From Aldrovandia affinis (Eukaryota > Chordata > Actinopteri > Notacanthiformes > Halosauridae), in NCBI GenBank assembly GCA_029706075.1, contig JAINUG010000014.1, positions 5,127,501 through 5,191,500 of the forward strand: DNA of 64,000 bases. The letters are read 5' to 3'. Below are positions 37,701 through 47,095 of this stretch, piece by piece. Under the pieces are notes generated by a model. It did no database searches. It worked only from the letters and a program-made list of their open reading frames with translations, and was not told where the DNA came from. Position 1 is the stretch's first letter; every line of letters begins with the position of its first letter. Made by a program: the position numbers and the translations under genes.

Positions 37701-37842
37701 GCACAAATTCACAGCATGGACACAGTCACTGCAGAGTAAGTAACACAGAGTCACAGCGATCGGGGTGCTGGGACTCACCTGCCTCTTTCAGCATCTCGTT
37801 GTACAGGTACACAGCCCGGGAGGTGAGCTCGCTGAAAGCCAT
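31243..37842 (-). CDS. elovl7: very-long-chain fatty acid elongase 7, seven coding exons
   Basis: ELOVL7 is a multi-pass ER membrane enzyme that catalyses the condensing step of fatty-acid elongation: malonyl-CoA plus acyl-CoA gives 3-ketoacyl-CoA, with preference for saturated C16-C20 substrates. Seven minus-strand exons join at 37779-37842, 35469-35659, 34036-34116, 33348-33404, 33132-33237, 32881-33017 and 31243-31452. All introns are GT-AG and all phases agree, giving 281 residues. The start MAFSELTSR separates it from ELOVL1. Visible motifs are the histidine box HVYHH (147-151), MYTYYG (184-189) and hydrophobic spans through the protein. H150 and H181, reported as the catalytic histidines in human ELOVL7, are both present. 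The C-terminus is lysine-containing but lacks a canonical KKXX signal. Whether it is the 7a or 7b copy cannot be told. Neighbour ercc8 supports the assignment by synteny. Confidence 0.96.
31453..32027. other. elovl7 last intron, 3' part
   Basis: Unique intron sequence from the acceptor of the last exon to the SINE target duplication at 32011-32027. No exon-like or regulatory feature is recognised. Confidence 0.4.
32028..32393 (+). mobile_element. SINE family B in elovl7 last intron
   Basis: The tRNA-like head contains gtggtctagtggtttcaact, with a B-box-like ggttcgtgcc. The body has ggcggcgattggctgtccgc and the tail attggctaccaaattgggag. A 17-bp target duplication (agaatacagtatctgtg, one mismatch in the second copy) lies at 32011-32027 and 32394-32410. 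It is antisense to elovl7. Confidence 0.93.
32551..32875 (+). mobile_element. SINE family A abutting the elovl7 exon 6 donor
   Basis: The head has ggatagtgtagcggtctaac, then a body with gccagaccggccctggctgg and a tail of aaataaataaataaaaagg. The tail stops immediately before the five bases that form the GTGAG donor. It is antisense to elovl7. No clear target duplication is visible. Confidence 0.9.
32881..33017 (-). CDS. elovl7: elovl7 coding exon 6
   Basis: 137 bp, residues 167-212. It contains H181 and the MYTYYG motif, then [11 protein letters not shown]. The donor GTGAG (32880-32876) is followed at once by the 3' end of a SINE inserted in the intron. Confidence 0.95.
33132..33237 (-). CDS. 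elovl7: elovl7 coding exon 5 (histidine box)
   Basis: 106 bp, residues 132-166 plus one base. It contains [19 protein letters not shown], with the HxxHH box of all ELOVL elongases. Donor GTAACC, weaker than consensus; acceptor ccctccag. Confidence 0.96.
33348..33404 (-). CDS. elovl7: elovl7 coding exon 4
   Basis: 57 bp, in frame at both ends, residues 113-131 ([14 protein letters not shown]). Donor GTGAGT; acceptor tttcctgtag. Confidence 0.95.
33470..34025. repeat. 19-bp minisatellite in elovl7 intron
   Basis: About 28 units of about 19 bp, with gtgtgtggtgatggagaga as the main type and gtgtgtggtgatggacagc as a second. It fills most of the 631-bp intron between coding exons 3 and 4. The unit is not a multiple of three, so the 303-codon frame across it rotates through three repeat peptides and is not a gene. 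Confidence 0.94.
34036..34116 (-). CDS. elovl7: elovl7 coding exon 3
   Basis: 81 bp, in frame at both ends, residues 86-112, including [17 protein letters not shown], typical of ELOVL1/ELOVL7. Donor GTAAGA; acceptor ctgccctcag. Confidence 0.95.
34117..35468. other. elovl7 intron with CA repeats and a SINE-like scrap
   Basis: CA-rich repeats lie at about 34130-34215. A perfect (CA)n lies at about 34672-34735. A degraded tRNA-SINE-like stretch runs from about 34985 to 35095 (gccagttcaattcccaggaa). No additional exon is seen. Confidence 0.5.
34672..34735. repeat. (CA)n microsatellite
   Basis: A nearly perfect CA run of about 30 repeats inside an elovl7 intron. Confidence 0.95.
35469..35659 (-). 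CDS. elovl7: elovl7 coding exon 2
   Basis: 191 bp, entering in phase 1 and leaving in phase 0. It encodes residues 22-85: the DPRTEDWLL segment, the first transmembrane span, the [10 protein letters not shown] loop and a second span. Donor GTGGGT; acceptor ccatgcag. Confidence 0.95.
36176..36318 (+). mobile_element. SINE family C
   Basis: The tRNA-like head is tggctcagcaggtagagcat, with a B-box-like gcgggttatattccc. The tail is gtcgctttggataaaagtct. It is the same family as 27915 and 58254 and is antisense to elovl7. Confidence 0.85.
37493..37619. mobile_element. hAT-type MITE
   Basis: 127 bp with termini cagtggcgattttac and the complement of cagtggcgattttag. Flanks cagtcaca (37485-37492) and gagtcaca (37620-37627) match at 7 of 8 positions, consistent with an 8-bp target duplication that has mutated once. 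Confidence 0.82.
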
Positions 37843-37870
37843 CTCTCCTGGTGCCAGCCTGCCTCACTCG
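37779..37870 (-). CDS. elovl7: elovl7 first coding exon (coding 37779-37842)
   Basis: The acceptor ctccccacacag ends at 37871, leaving 28 bp of 5' UTR before the ATG at 37842-37840. Coding covers residues 1-21 plus the first base of codon 22. The donor is GTGAGT. A purine precedes the ATG at -3, a fair Kozak context. Confidence 0.93.
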
Positions 37871-38349
37871 CTGTGTGGGGAGAAAGGGATTTTGGGATTG
37901 TGAGGAGAGGGTGCGAGTCGCCGTTTAAGGCCTTAATCCGCCACAGGCCCGAGGACTCTCCCCCAGGCAGGACTGGTGACTGACCCAACCCAGAAGATGG
38001 GGAAAAAACTCTACTGAGCTGGGTGGACCTCAGCTACATCCAGTGCGATTGATAACAAACAAACGAATGATAGAGTCACAGCTGTAGGTGCAGGTGGTGT
38101 CCAAAAGGTAAAACACATTCACCATATCGCCGCCCCCCCTGAACCAATTTCACCACAATGCGTGTTATTCAAATTACTTCTGCTCATTCCAGACTACGTC
38201 TATTCCCAAACTCTCTGAGCTCAGGGGCACTTAGAGCCAGTAGATTTTCTGACCCACCATTCATTAAAATACAACGTGTTCAAAAATATTTTAATCCTAA
38301 ACTTGAACATCTCAAAGCAGAATGTACACTGCACAGCTTCATTTGTCTG
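37871..38349. other. elovl7 5' region or proposed first intron, nothing recognised
   Basis: Upstream of the first coding exon's acceptor. No gene or repeat is recognised. Confidence 0.4.
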
Positions 38350-38632
38350 GTGTGTTATTTTGGCTACAGTTCATTTTTCATGTGCATCTGGCTTAGGGTT
38401 GGAAATGGTTGCAAATTGGTGGAATTTGGCTTGAGAAAAAATACAATAAATAAATTTGTTTAACAGGACACCTTTTACTAACAGTTATCAATTACTAACA
38501 GCTAGAGCTAGAGTCTTAAATAATTAAACTATTTTGCATTCTCTGAATCATTATTTCTTCTGACTTTGTTTGTTTTTTATAATGACAGGTTCTGTGTGTC
38601 TGAAAAACCGTGTCCTCCTGAACAGGTGTCAG
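38350..38632. repeat. local duplication, copy 1
   Basis: About 283 bp closely matching 41345-41635 in the same orientation. Shared stretches include cttagggttggaaa and aataattaaactattttgca. No coding content or recognised terminal repeats. Confidence 0.85.
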
Positions 38633-38654
38633 ATCCTCCTACACTCGAGTCAGA

Positions 38655-38815
38655 ACCAGTAGGTTGCAGGTTCGATTCCAAGGTGGGCTCACTGCTGTTG
38701 TAACCCCAGGAAGAGGAACAGAATACAGAACTGCTTCAGTAACACATGCAGCTATACAAACAGAGATGTAAAACAGCAGCTACGTAAGCCCTCCCTGGAT
38801 AAGGGTGTCCGTTAA
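38655..38815 (+). mobile_element. degraded tRNA-derived SINE (family D)
   Basis: The head has gcaggttcgattcc, a B-box match. A middle segment with ctgcttcagtaacac follows, and a tail with ccctggataagggtgtccgt. The same plan occurs at 53945-54225. Confidence 0.6.
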
Positions 38816-39049
38816 ATGAATGTTATACAAATAGCCCTACGGCATCGGAAATCGAATGAGATTCCAGTCAGCAGGGACAAAGCAAAGAGCATTAGTAGGT
38901 CCACTATACTCTATACAAAAGACATCTATACAAAAGGGTGTTAATGTAAACAAACAGGGTGTTACAGAACAGCAGTGTGCACAGGATAGCACCTCCTTGC
39001 ATCCTGGATGACTACTGGGTTAACACTCCACAGATTTGAGAATGGTTAC

Positions 39050-39406
39050 TTTTTTTCTCCCAATTTAGTGACCAATTATACCTTTATTTATTTTGATTCT
39101 CCCTCCCCCATGAACTTGCTGCCCCTTTCCTCCGGGTCAAGCTAATTCCCCTTGGCCAGCGATGATCCACCTCCTCCAGGACAGAACACGACCCCTTTTC
39201 TGGAGACACCCTTTGCGCTTCTCAGCGAGTTCGTGCCGGGTCACCCTCCCTCCACCCCCTGGGGCGGACAGCCAAATGATGCCCCCAATCGGGCCAGGGC
39301 CGATCTGGTACAGTCGAGTTTCAAACCGCAACTGCAATAGGCAGCTCACACTCATAAAGGAGCAGTTAATGCAAGTGCGTTAGCCCGCTACGCTATCGGA
39401 GGCCCC
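39050..39406 (-). mobile_element. SINE family A with target duplication
   Basis: On the minus strand: head with tccgatagcgtagcgggcta, body with a tggctgtccgcccca segment, tail aattggtcactaaattggga. The direct repeat agaatggttac flanks it at 39039-39049 and 39407-39417. It is in the same orientation as elovl7. Confidence 0.93.
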
Positions 39407-39417
39407 AGAATGGTTAC

Positions 39418-40678
39418 ATTTAATGGTCATTATGGTACTACAATGGTTATTCATTTCCATTACACGTTACATAAATTACAGTATTTATATGGCATAAGGA
39501 AAGCGATAATAATGACAAAGGATATGAACTGAACACACAGGTCTTGGTCACGTTGGGGTCCATATCGCTAAGCACAACACAGACCAATACATTTACTAAT
39601 CAAAACCCCAGGAAACACAGAGTGAAGCCACCTTGCGCTTACGGATTCATAAAAGGACGCAGGAGGAGCGGAGCATAACCAGGAAGAGGTGGGTACAACT
39701 CACAAAAATTATTATTCATAATGGAGTTGCCTTTGGGGATTAGTTCAAAGGTCACACACATGTTCAGCGATGAAGCAACTTAAACCAAAGCACTTGAAAC
39801 GTTTCACAGCAATTACATTTCAAATTAGTTCAAATTCACCCCAAGCAGGGCCTCGGTGGAATTTGATTGAATTTGGTTCCAAGTCAAGAATTTGTTGATC
39901 CAAGAATTTGGTCTGTAATCTGCCTTCAGAATGAATCATGTTCATGCCCGTCGGAACAACCCAGAACCAGGTGAATTCACTGGCCTTCCTTTAAACACAC
40001 AGAAAATAGGAGAGCATCCTCCACACAGAGAAAAGACTTGAAGCACGGCAACCTCCACACAGGCAAACACACAGAGAAAGTACTCCACAGAGTCCAAGGA
40101 GTCCACAACCAAACACACACAATCAATGACCAATGAACAATGAATAGTCACTCTATATGATAAGAGATAAGAGCATCTGCTAAATGCCAAATGTAAATGT
40201 AAAGACCAGGAAATTCAGCTCACAGCCAAGGTTCCCCATTTGTTCCTGGCACCACAAGAATTCAGTGAGATTAGGCAATATCGATAATATTGTTTATCTA
40301 GAGTAAATCCATCCCTCTAATCAGTTTGTTACTAATTCTGAAGAATTAGTTCCTTGCTTCCATTTGAGATCAGTTTTTAACCTGTGAGATGCCAGCTAGG
40401 GCACCTGGTTCGGCCGTCAGAAATAAACTTTTTTTTTTTTTTTTTTCTTTTTTTTTTTTTTAACGCCACAGTCCATCTTGTTAACTCGTTTAAGATTTTC
40501 AACACCAAATCAACATAAGGGCTGACAAGCATCCATTTGGATAAACGGATCCCACTCAAGCCAAAGAAGAGCCGGAAGAAATCGCAGGCGTCAGAATAAA
40601 ATGACAATAAAAACACGCACTGTTCCACAATGCACTAATCATAAGCAGCAGCACAGGTGCGTTAGAACGCTTTAATGT
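39418..40678. other. intronic or intergenic, poly-T tract and retroelement tail
   Basis: A long T-rich tract lies at 40428-40461. A LINE/SINE-type tail (agagcatctgctaaatgcca) lies at about 40168-40187. No gene is recognised. Confidence 0.4.
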
Positions 40679-40925
40679 AGGGGGGCCTAGGGGTGTGTAG
40701 TTGGGGAGTAGTAGGCGTCTGGAATGCAGGTTGCCCACTGCGACCGAGGTTCAAAACCCGGCTGCGCCAGCACCGCTCTGGCCTGAGAGCCCCGATTGGG
40801 GGCGGCGATTGGCTGACCGTCCCAGACGGAGGTGGGAGAGCCGAGAAGAGCGAAAAGCGTCCCTGTACCGGAAAAACTGACTTGACACGGAGGACGAACG
40901 GCAACCCTTGCAGATGTGGGAAGCG
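40679..40925 (+). mobile_element. divergent SINE family A copy
   Basis: The body has cgaggttcaaaacccggctg and ggcggcgattggctgaccgt, matching family A. The head and the sequence after about 40900 are diverged or truncated, and the usual AT-rich 3' end is missing. Confidence 0.7.
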
Positions 40926-41344
40926 TGGTGAGATTGACTCACCGCGAGGATTGTCCCGGTTACGGCCTTTTTTTCCTTCCTCCCCACACTTCAGCAAACC
41001 AACATGCATGTAACCACAGAATACAAATATTCCATAATTATTCACTACTCCTAGTGGGGGGCGTGACTTCTGGCACCGCGGCATTGTTGGGCGTGGCTCG
41101 CTGGGTGCAAGCTCTCAGCAGGAGGAAATGGCACGCTGGACAGAGCCGTTTGACTGGTTCCCCGGAGGAACACCTGAGGCTGGGGGGGGTGAGGTGCTGC
41201 TTTAGACTCTCTCAATATGCAGGGTAGGAAACTGGGGTTTGCAAAGGGGTGGAAAGCTTCAGGGTACGTTTTCACAGGAACTATGGCTTTTTTGGGGGGA
41301 ATTTTCAAGAAAAGCATATAAAAATGTTTTTTTTGGTGAATGAA

Positions 41345-41635
41345 AAGTGTTATTTTGGCTACAGTTCATATTTCATGTGCATCTGGCTTAGGGTTGGAAA
41401 CGGTTGCAAACTGGTGGAATTTGACTTGGAGATTTTGCCCATTGAGAAAAAAAATATATATATATATTTGTTTAGCAGGTCACCTTTTATTAACAGTTAT
41501 CAATTGCTAACAGAGCTGGAGTCTTAAATAATTAAACTATTTTGCATTCTCCGTATCATTATTTCTTCTGGTTTTGTTTTTATAATCACAAAGTTCTGTC
41601 TGTCTGAAAGACTGTGTCCTCCTGATAAGGAGGAT
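41345..41635. repeat. local duplication, copy 2
   Basis: The partner of 38350-38632, with a small insertion near 41430-41460 (gattttgcccattgagaaaa, then an AT run). About 3 kb separates the copies. Confidence 0.85.
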
Positions 41636-42720
41636 GAGCCATTTGCTCCCCCTACTGGTGATGCAGCCATGTGCAAGCTCATCCTTCCACACATGATCGT
41701 CAAGAAAATATCTAGTCAGAATATGCTACCTGTTACAATCAGGTTGATCAACCGCAGTTTGACACATGGATTATATATATTATGATGATTATGACCATAA
41801 ATTCACATGTAAAATTTCCGGTTTTGAAAATTCCCAGAATTTTGCATCCCCGATGGGAACACCTGAACAGCCATTCTGTGGAACCCGGCTGCAGTCTTGC
41901 CAGCCTTTTCCTCCGGCCAGTAACTTATTTAACTCCTCATCAACTCGATTGAGAAGCCATATACTTAGCCCCACACACACACACACACACACACACACTT
42001 TCGACAGTGAAGAGCATTCATACGCTATGAGTTGGTGAATTTATCTGTGTGTTCTGATACATTTGCATTCAACTGCTTAGCTTCCCCAGTGGTCAGTCTA
42101 CATCGAACTACAAACAATAAAATATCCTTATTCAAACTATGTGCAGTTTGATCTCCCCAGAATGAGGTAAAGTAAGGCTCACTTGTATCCTGCATTTCCC
42201 CAAACGGTCTAGTCTTTTATATACAATAATATTCTAAAAGGCCTTACATGGTGCAGATGCCTCGATTGTACATGTAACAACAAAAGACATCTGCATTCAT
42301 ATTAAGCAAAATTTTCAGGCTGTTCATTTTCCTGGGTCTGTAGCAAGGTTCTACCACACCCCCGCCCCACTCCAAGCACTGACCTTGGATCAGGTTGGAC
42401 TTTTTTGCCACATACTGCCAAGGGTTAGGAATTGTGCCATGGAGACTGATCCTGAATCAGTAGTTGGGAGCAGAAACTGCACAGCGATCACGTATTGTGC
42501 AGCGATATGACATTGAGAACCTCGACCTCACATCAACCAACCCTTGGGACAATGGTGCAAAAATATTCTGGTTACAGTTATGGTACTGGCATGCATGCCA
42601 GCAGATGTAGACAAAACGTCTCCAAGGCCAAGGCCAATCCTACGACACACAGAGACACACCCTTCGTTTGCTTCACCATGCCTGACGGACACGAGCCAAA
42701 AAAGTGACATCAGCACTGAG
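41636..42720. other. no gene recognised; (CA)n at 41971-41998
   Basis: A short perfect CA microsatellite lies at about 41971-41998. The frame 41766-42038 has no family similarity. Confidence 0.4.
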
Positions 42721-42803
42721 CTGCAACCCTAACGCCGAGAACCTTGGGAGTCGTGGAATCCAAGCAGACTGCGTGGGACTCACACAGCAAGCGGCTCCTT
42801 TCA
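42721..42803. repeat. 83-bp duplicated segment, copy 1
   Basis: It begins ctgcaaccctaacgccgaga and ends ggctcctttcag. It recurs with about one mismatch at 43353-43437, so the two copies bracket the duplicated block at 42860. Confidence 0.85.
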
Positions 42804-42859
42804 GGTACTGCAAGTACTGCAGCCCTCCAGGATCATGTTTGAGTAGCCCTGCGGGTACT

Positions 42860-43281
42860 GTGGCCCTCCAGGATCAGGGTTGACTAAGCTTGTAATGTTA
42901 TTATAGCAGTGGTTCCCAATCCTGGCCCTGGGGGACCCATGTGTATGCATTTTTTTGTTACAGCCAATCTCACGGTAGGGTGACAAGACATCCCGGGACA
43001 GTCCCGGTTTTAGGCCCCGTGTCCCGGCAAAATGCTGAAAAAATCGGAAATGTTCCCGTTTCCAGCTTTCCCCAAGATGTAGTAATACAGTACGCGCATT
43101 CTGCACGGCTGTAAATTCTCAACAACTGATCCAAGATCAGGCGTATTCCCTGCTTATGATTTTTAACCAATGAAAAATACACAATAAAACAGACCCTGAG
43201 CCAATTAATTGGAGCACAGTGCATGTACACCTTGAGCATGTGCACTGACCGACGACTGTCAGAAAAAATCATATCTGTCAC
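42860..43281. repeat. duplicated block, copy A (about 420 bp)
   Basis: It starts ggccctccaggatcagggtt and ends gaaaaaatcatatctgtcac. It matches 45252-45677 with scattered substitutions and small indels, in the same orientation. Both copies keep a similar minus-strand open stretch, which looks like shared ancestry rather than a gene. A hAT-like end (gcagtggttcccaatcctgg) lies at about 42906. Confidence 0.85.
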
Positions 43282-43352
43282 TGTCAGACAACGGCTCAAA
43301 TGCTGAAGCAAAAATGTCGATTTAATATAAAGCTTCAAAGTATTCAATTTTT

Positions 43353-43437
43353 TACTGCAACCCTAACGCCGAGAACCTTGGGAGTCGTGGAATCCGAGCA
43401 GACTGCGTGGGACTCACACAGCAAGCGGCTCCTTTCA
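43353..43437. repeat. 83-bp duplicated segment, copy 2
   Basis: The partner of 42721-42803. On the minus strand it contains a GTGAGT, so either copy could act as a splice donor. No transcript evidence is available. Confidence 0.85.
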
Positions 43438-43857
43438 GTTTCAGACCTGGGAGAGAGACAACGTGACTCACGCACACGTTTCAGTTAAACCACTCGCACA
43501 TCTCCCATTCCTTACCATCTACTACTAGAGGGCCGTGGTGTTCCTCATTGACTGACTGGGTGACTGGCCAACTCCTCTATTTAACATGAGGGTGTGCATT
43601 CAGCTGCGTAGGAGGGAAGCGAAACGGATTATTTCAAATGGGAGAGAAGGAAGTAAAGATAATGACTGGGTAAAACATGCAACAGTGATAGCTTATTGCA
43701 CAGTGCCTGTTCAGCTTGTTTTACGAAACATTTGCGAACTCAGCTCTGAACGGACAGTAATGCCGAGCACACCACACAGGTTTATCTGTGAATCAGTTTT
43801 CCCTTGACGACTGCTGAAATTGGGCATGTGCACGCTGCAAAAGTACCTCAGCTTAAA

Positions 43858-44323
43858 CATTTACATTTACACTGACAGCATTTAGCAGACGCTCTCATCC
43901 AGAGCAACTTACAAAAAGTGCATTTATACATGGTAAGATGAATCATGGTTAGTGCAAGAGATCAGTGTAGGAACACTGCAATAGAGATCATTTTTGGCAG
44001 CTGCTCACCATACCTATAACACAGGGAAATATATATTTTTTAATTACATTTTAAACATGTAAACAGTGGCAATGGCAGTTAATTGATGTATAGAATCAGT
44101 GGTGGTGGAGTGTGAAGAGATGGGTTTTGAGTCTCTTGCGGAAGATGGCCAGTGATTCCGTGGTCCTGACCAAATGCAGAAGATCATTCCACCACCGAGG
44201 TGTCAGGACAGAGAAGAGGCGTGACCGCGAGGAATGCTCTTGTAGCGTGTCAGGGTCCCACAGGCAACAATTGGCAACGACAACTGATCCGACGAGTGCC
44301 TTCCAATTGCCTTGATGATGCAC
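43858..44323 (-). mobile_element. 5'-truncated LINE (reverse transcriptase C-terminus and 3' tail)
   Basis: Minus-strand frame 44096-44323 holds SRSRLFSVLTPRWWNDLLHL and ESLAIFRKRLKTHLF, the C-terminal end of the ORF2 protein of an L2/CR1/Rex-type non-LTR retrotransposon. Its 3' region runs down to 43858 and ends, on the minus strand, with ctctggatgagagcgtctgc followed by taaatgctg. That tail is shared with SINE families C and D here. Confidence 0.85.
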
Positions 44324-44846
44324 GGTTTCACAACCGGAATTCTACACTTCTTTACAGCGACCTCCACACCGGAGCATTTTCAGCACACAGCTCACCGTGT
44401 GAAGCAGCAGGTTCTGCAACACACAGGAATGTCGCTCCTTTCCAGACATGTTTTCCATGACAACGCTCATTAAAAACAGGATTGCAAAATATCCCAGGTA
44501 TCCAAAGATGCAGCGACTGGGGGAAATAAATCAGCATGACTGCGTGCAAGCTCAACTCCTTTTCTGAAACTGAAACTCGGTAATCCATCCGTTTTGCCCA
44601 GCTCTCTAGACCTCCAATATTCAGGGTCCGTATTCAGAGTGCCTCACAGTAGGAGTGTTGATCTAGGATCAGTTTTGCTTTTCAGCTCAAAATTAATAAG
44701 GTTAGTATGGCCAGGGGAAACCTGATCCTACATCAGCACTCGGGATGCTTTATGAATATGGGCCCAGAGCTGGGTGAAGGGAGGAAAATCAGCTCAGTTA
44801 AGACTGGCCCAGTTAAGTGCCAGGACAGAACAAAAACTCACAGACA
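44324..44846. other. no gene recognised
   Basis: Unique-looking sequence with no coding or transposon signal. Confidence 0.4.
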
Positions 44847-45251
44847 GTATGGCCCTCCAGGAACAAAGCTGAGTAGTGCTACAGCCCCCCAGCATCAGGT
44901 TTGAGTAGCCCTGCAGGCACTGCAGCCCTCCAGGATCAGGTTTGAGTAGCCCTACAGGCACTGCAGCCCTTCAGGATCATGTTTGAGTAGCCCTGCAAGC
45001 ACTGCAGCCCTCCAGGATCAGGTTTGAGTAGCCCTACAGGCACTGCAGCCCTTCAGGATCAGGTTTGAGTAGCCCTACAGGCACTGCAGCCCTCCAGGAT
45101 CAGGTTTGAGTAGCCCTGCAAGCACTGCAGCCCTCCAGGGTCAGGTTTGAGTAGCCCTGCAAGCACTGCAGCCCTCCAGGATCATGTTTGAGTAGCCCTA
45201 CAGGCACTGCGGCCCTCCAGGATCATGTTTGAGTAGCCCTACAGGCACTGC
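44847..45251. repeat. 41-bp minisatellite
   Basis: About ten units of 41 bp, with core gcagccctccaggatcaggt followed by ttgagtagccctacaggcact. The array leads directly into duplicated block B at 45252. One to two units of the same repeat precede block A at about 42806-42859, so array and block duplicated together and only one array expanded. Confidence 0.93.
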
Positions 45252-45677
45252 GGCCCTCCAGGATCAGGGTTGACTAAGTTTGTAATCCAATCCCAATCCT
45301 GGCCCTGGGGGACCCATGTGTATGCATTTTTTTGTTACAGCCAATCTCACGGTAGGGTGACAAGACGTCCTGGGACAGTCCCGGTTTTAGGCAATGGCGT
45401 CCCCGTGTCCCGACAAAATGCAGAAAAAATCTGAAATGTTCCTGTTTCCAGCTTTCCCCAAGATGTAGTAATACAGTACGCGCATTCTGCGCGGTTGTGA
45501 TTACATTCTGCCCTCAACAACTGGTCCAAGATCAAGTGTATTCCCCGCTTATGATTTTTAACCAATGAAGAAAACACAATAAAACAGACCCTGAGCCAGT
45601 TAATTGGAGCACAGTGCATGTACACCTTGAACATGTGCACTGACCGACGACTGTCAGAAAAAAATCATATCTGTCAC
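45252..45677. repeat. duplicated block, copy B (about 425 bp)
   Basis: The partner of 42860-43281. It ends atatctgtcac and then runs into a hAT-like fragment absent after copy A. Confidence 0.85.
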
Positions 45678-45853
45678 AAATCACAGTCCTCATGGGCCAA
45701 GTACTAACATTTTTCCACCCTCCCCTTACCTAGCAGTCAGGTGTGAAGACACTCTGGCTAATCAATTGCACTAATTGTTCAACTACCTACCTAAGAGAAA
45801 ATAAAACCAGAAGAGAATTTGGATTCATGGGCCAAATTTGAGTAACCCTGAAT
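45678..45853. mobile_element. hAT-like fragment, paralogue of the element at 52912
   Basis: Segments such as aatcacagtcctcatgggcc and agtcaggtgtgaagacactc match the outer element at 52912-53319. The 222-bp element nested in that one is absent here. Confidence 0.7.
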
Positions 45854-47001
45854 TAGGTCCTGGGTTGTCAATATAGGACATTTATTCTTCATGGTATGGA
45901 TAGCTATTTCTGACATAATGTGGCCTTAACGTAAACCATCCAAATTTTTATTAAAAAGATATGACACATTTTTCATTATGCTTGACTCATGACATGTACA
46001 TATATGTACACACTGAAACCAGGAAAACTAATATAATTAGTTATCATGGCTTCGTTTGTGCCGTCAGTTTAGCTTTGCCGAGCAGTGAATTTGAAATACA
46101 TTTCTCCCTTTACGGTATCTCTGATGTTTAACTACACCTGTCTAAGAGGCAATGGCAGCCAATATGCGCACCTGTCAACACAGACACGCCAACAAAAGCC
46201 AGCGTGCGCGCTTTAGATTAAAATGCACACGTAAACAGAGGCGGTTCACTTGACAACCGTGACCTGTAATATCCGCCCGAACTTCACACGGATCATTGGA
46301 GGTCTTACATGCATGCGAGTAAATAATGGCGTCCTCGCCTACAGATGTGATAACGAAAAGTCCGTCCTTTTCCATAAAAGCCATCGCTCGAATTATCTTC
46401 GCACACAAACAGTGCAGGCGAACTACTTTGAATTCAGTTAGTTTAACTTTGCTAGAAATGGTAATGATAATCCTGCTCGAAAATGTAAGCAAGATCAAGC
46501 GCTACACCAACATATTTTATGTTCTACTTTAACTTTACAAAGCTACATTTGTGCCCAAGCACGTAATCAAGTTCAGTCCCACGGACTACCTGACACAGCC
46601 ACCTGTAGGAAGGCCACTGGCTGCAGTGATTAAACGGAAGTTGTAACGAATACAAAGAATTCCGAAGGGGGGACAAGACTAGTCACAAACTGACACAAAC
46701 ACAAATAACCTCCCTAAAGTGAATAGCGAAGTGGTCCGTTTTAGGCAAATACTCCACAACCGCAGCGAACGATTCAAAGAAGACCAAGGTTTGTAAAACC
46801 TTAACCTGTGTATGGGTGATTACAGATCTCCGTGATTGATGCTGCGATCGGCAGTTTCAATACCAACTCTGTAACTGAACAAATCAAATTAATACATTTA
46901 GGACGGCATAGTTTCCCGCAAGCTAAATAAGCATTGAAAAAGCCTCCACACACCTGCGGTACTTCTCCGAGAAGCCGAGTGCTCTCCTGCTCGCGCCTCA
47001 C
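45854..47001. other. proposed elovl7 first intron, 5' part
   Basis: No coding exon is recognised. A locally CpG-containing stretch at about 46180-46420 carries short frames on both strands without family similarity. It could be an alternative promoter or chance. Confidence 0.35.
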
Positions 47002-47095
47002 CTGAGCGGCCCTTGCGCAGCCGTACGCGATTGAATCCGGGAGGGATGAGAGCGTTTATTCATAACACGTACAGATGGCGGAAGGTGGAGACTTT
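47002..47095 (-). other. elovl7: proposed non-coding first exon of elovl7
   Basis: Reading leftward, a CpG-containing segment ends cgctcag and is followed by the strong donor GTGAGG at 47001-46996. It could splice to the acceptor at 37871, 28 bp before the elovl7 ATG, giving an intron of about 9.1 kb. ELOVL7 genes commonly have untranslated 5' exons. The start of the exon is a guess. The link is inference from splice sites, CpG content and strand only. Confidence 0.4.

Larger units (their letters stand above)
35660..37778. other. elovl7 intron between coding exons 1 and 2
   Basis: Degenerate cagagtcacagttacag-type repeats occur at both ends (about 35670-35760 and 37440-37760), as if one array was split by later insertions. 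It also contains the SINE at 36176 and the MITE at 37493. No further exon is recognised. Confidence 0.45.

Noticed and set aside
31243-37842. Assignment as ELOVL1
   Set aside because: The MAFSELTSR start, the DPRTEDWLL segment and the 281-residue length fit ELOVL7. ELOVL1 proteins as I recall them begin differently.
46175-46532. Frames of 107 (minus) and 68 (plus) codons near 46.3 kb
   Set aside because: No recognisable similarity on either strand and no splice partners identified.
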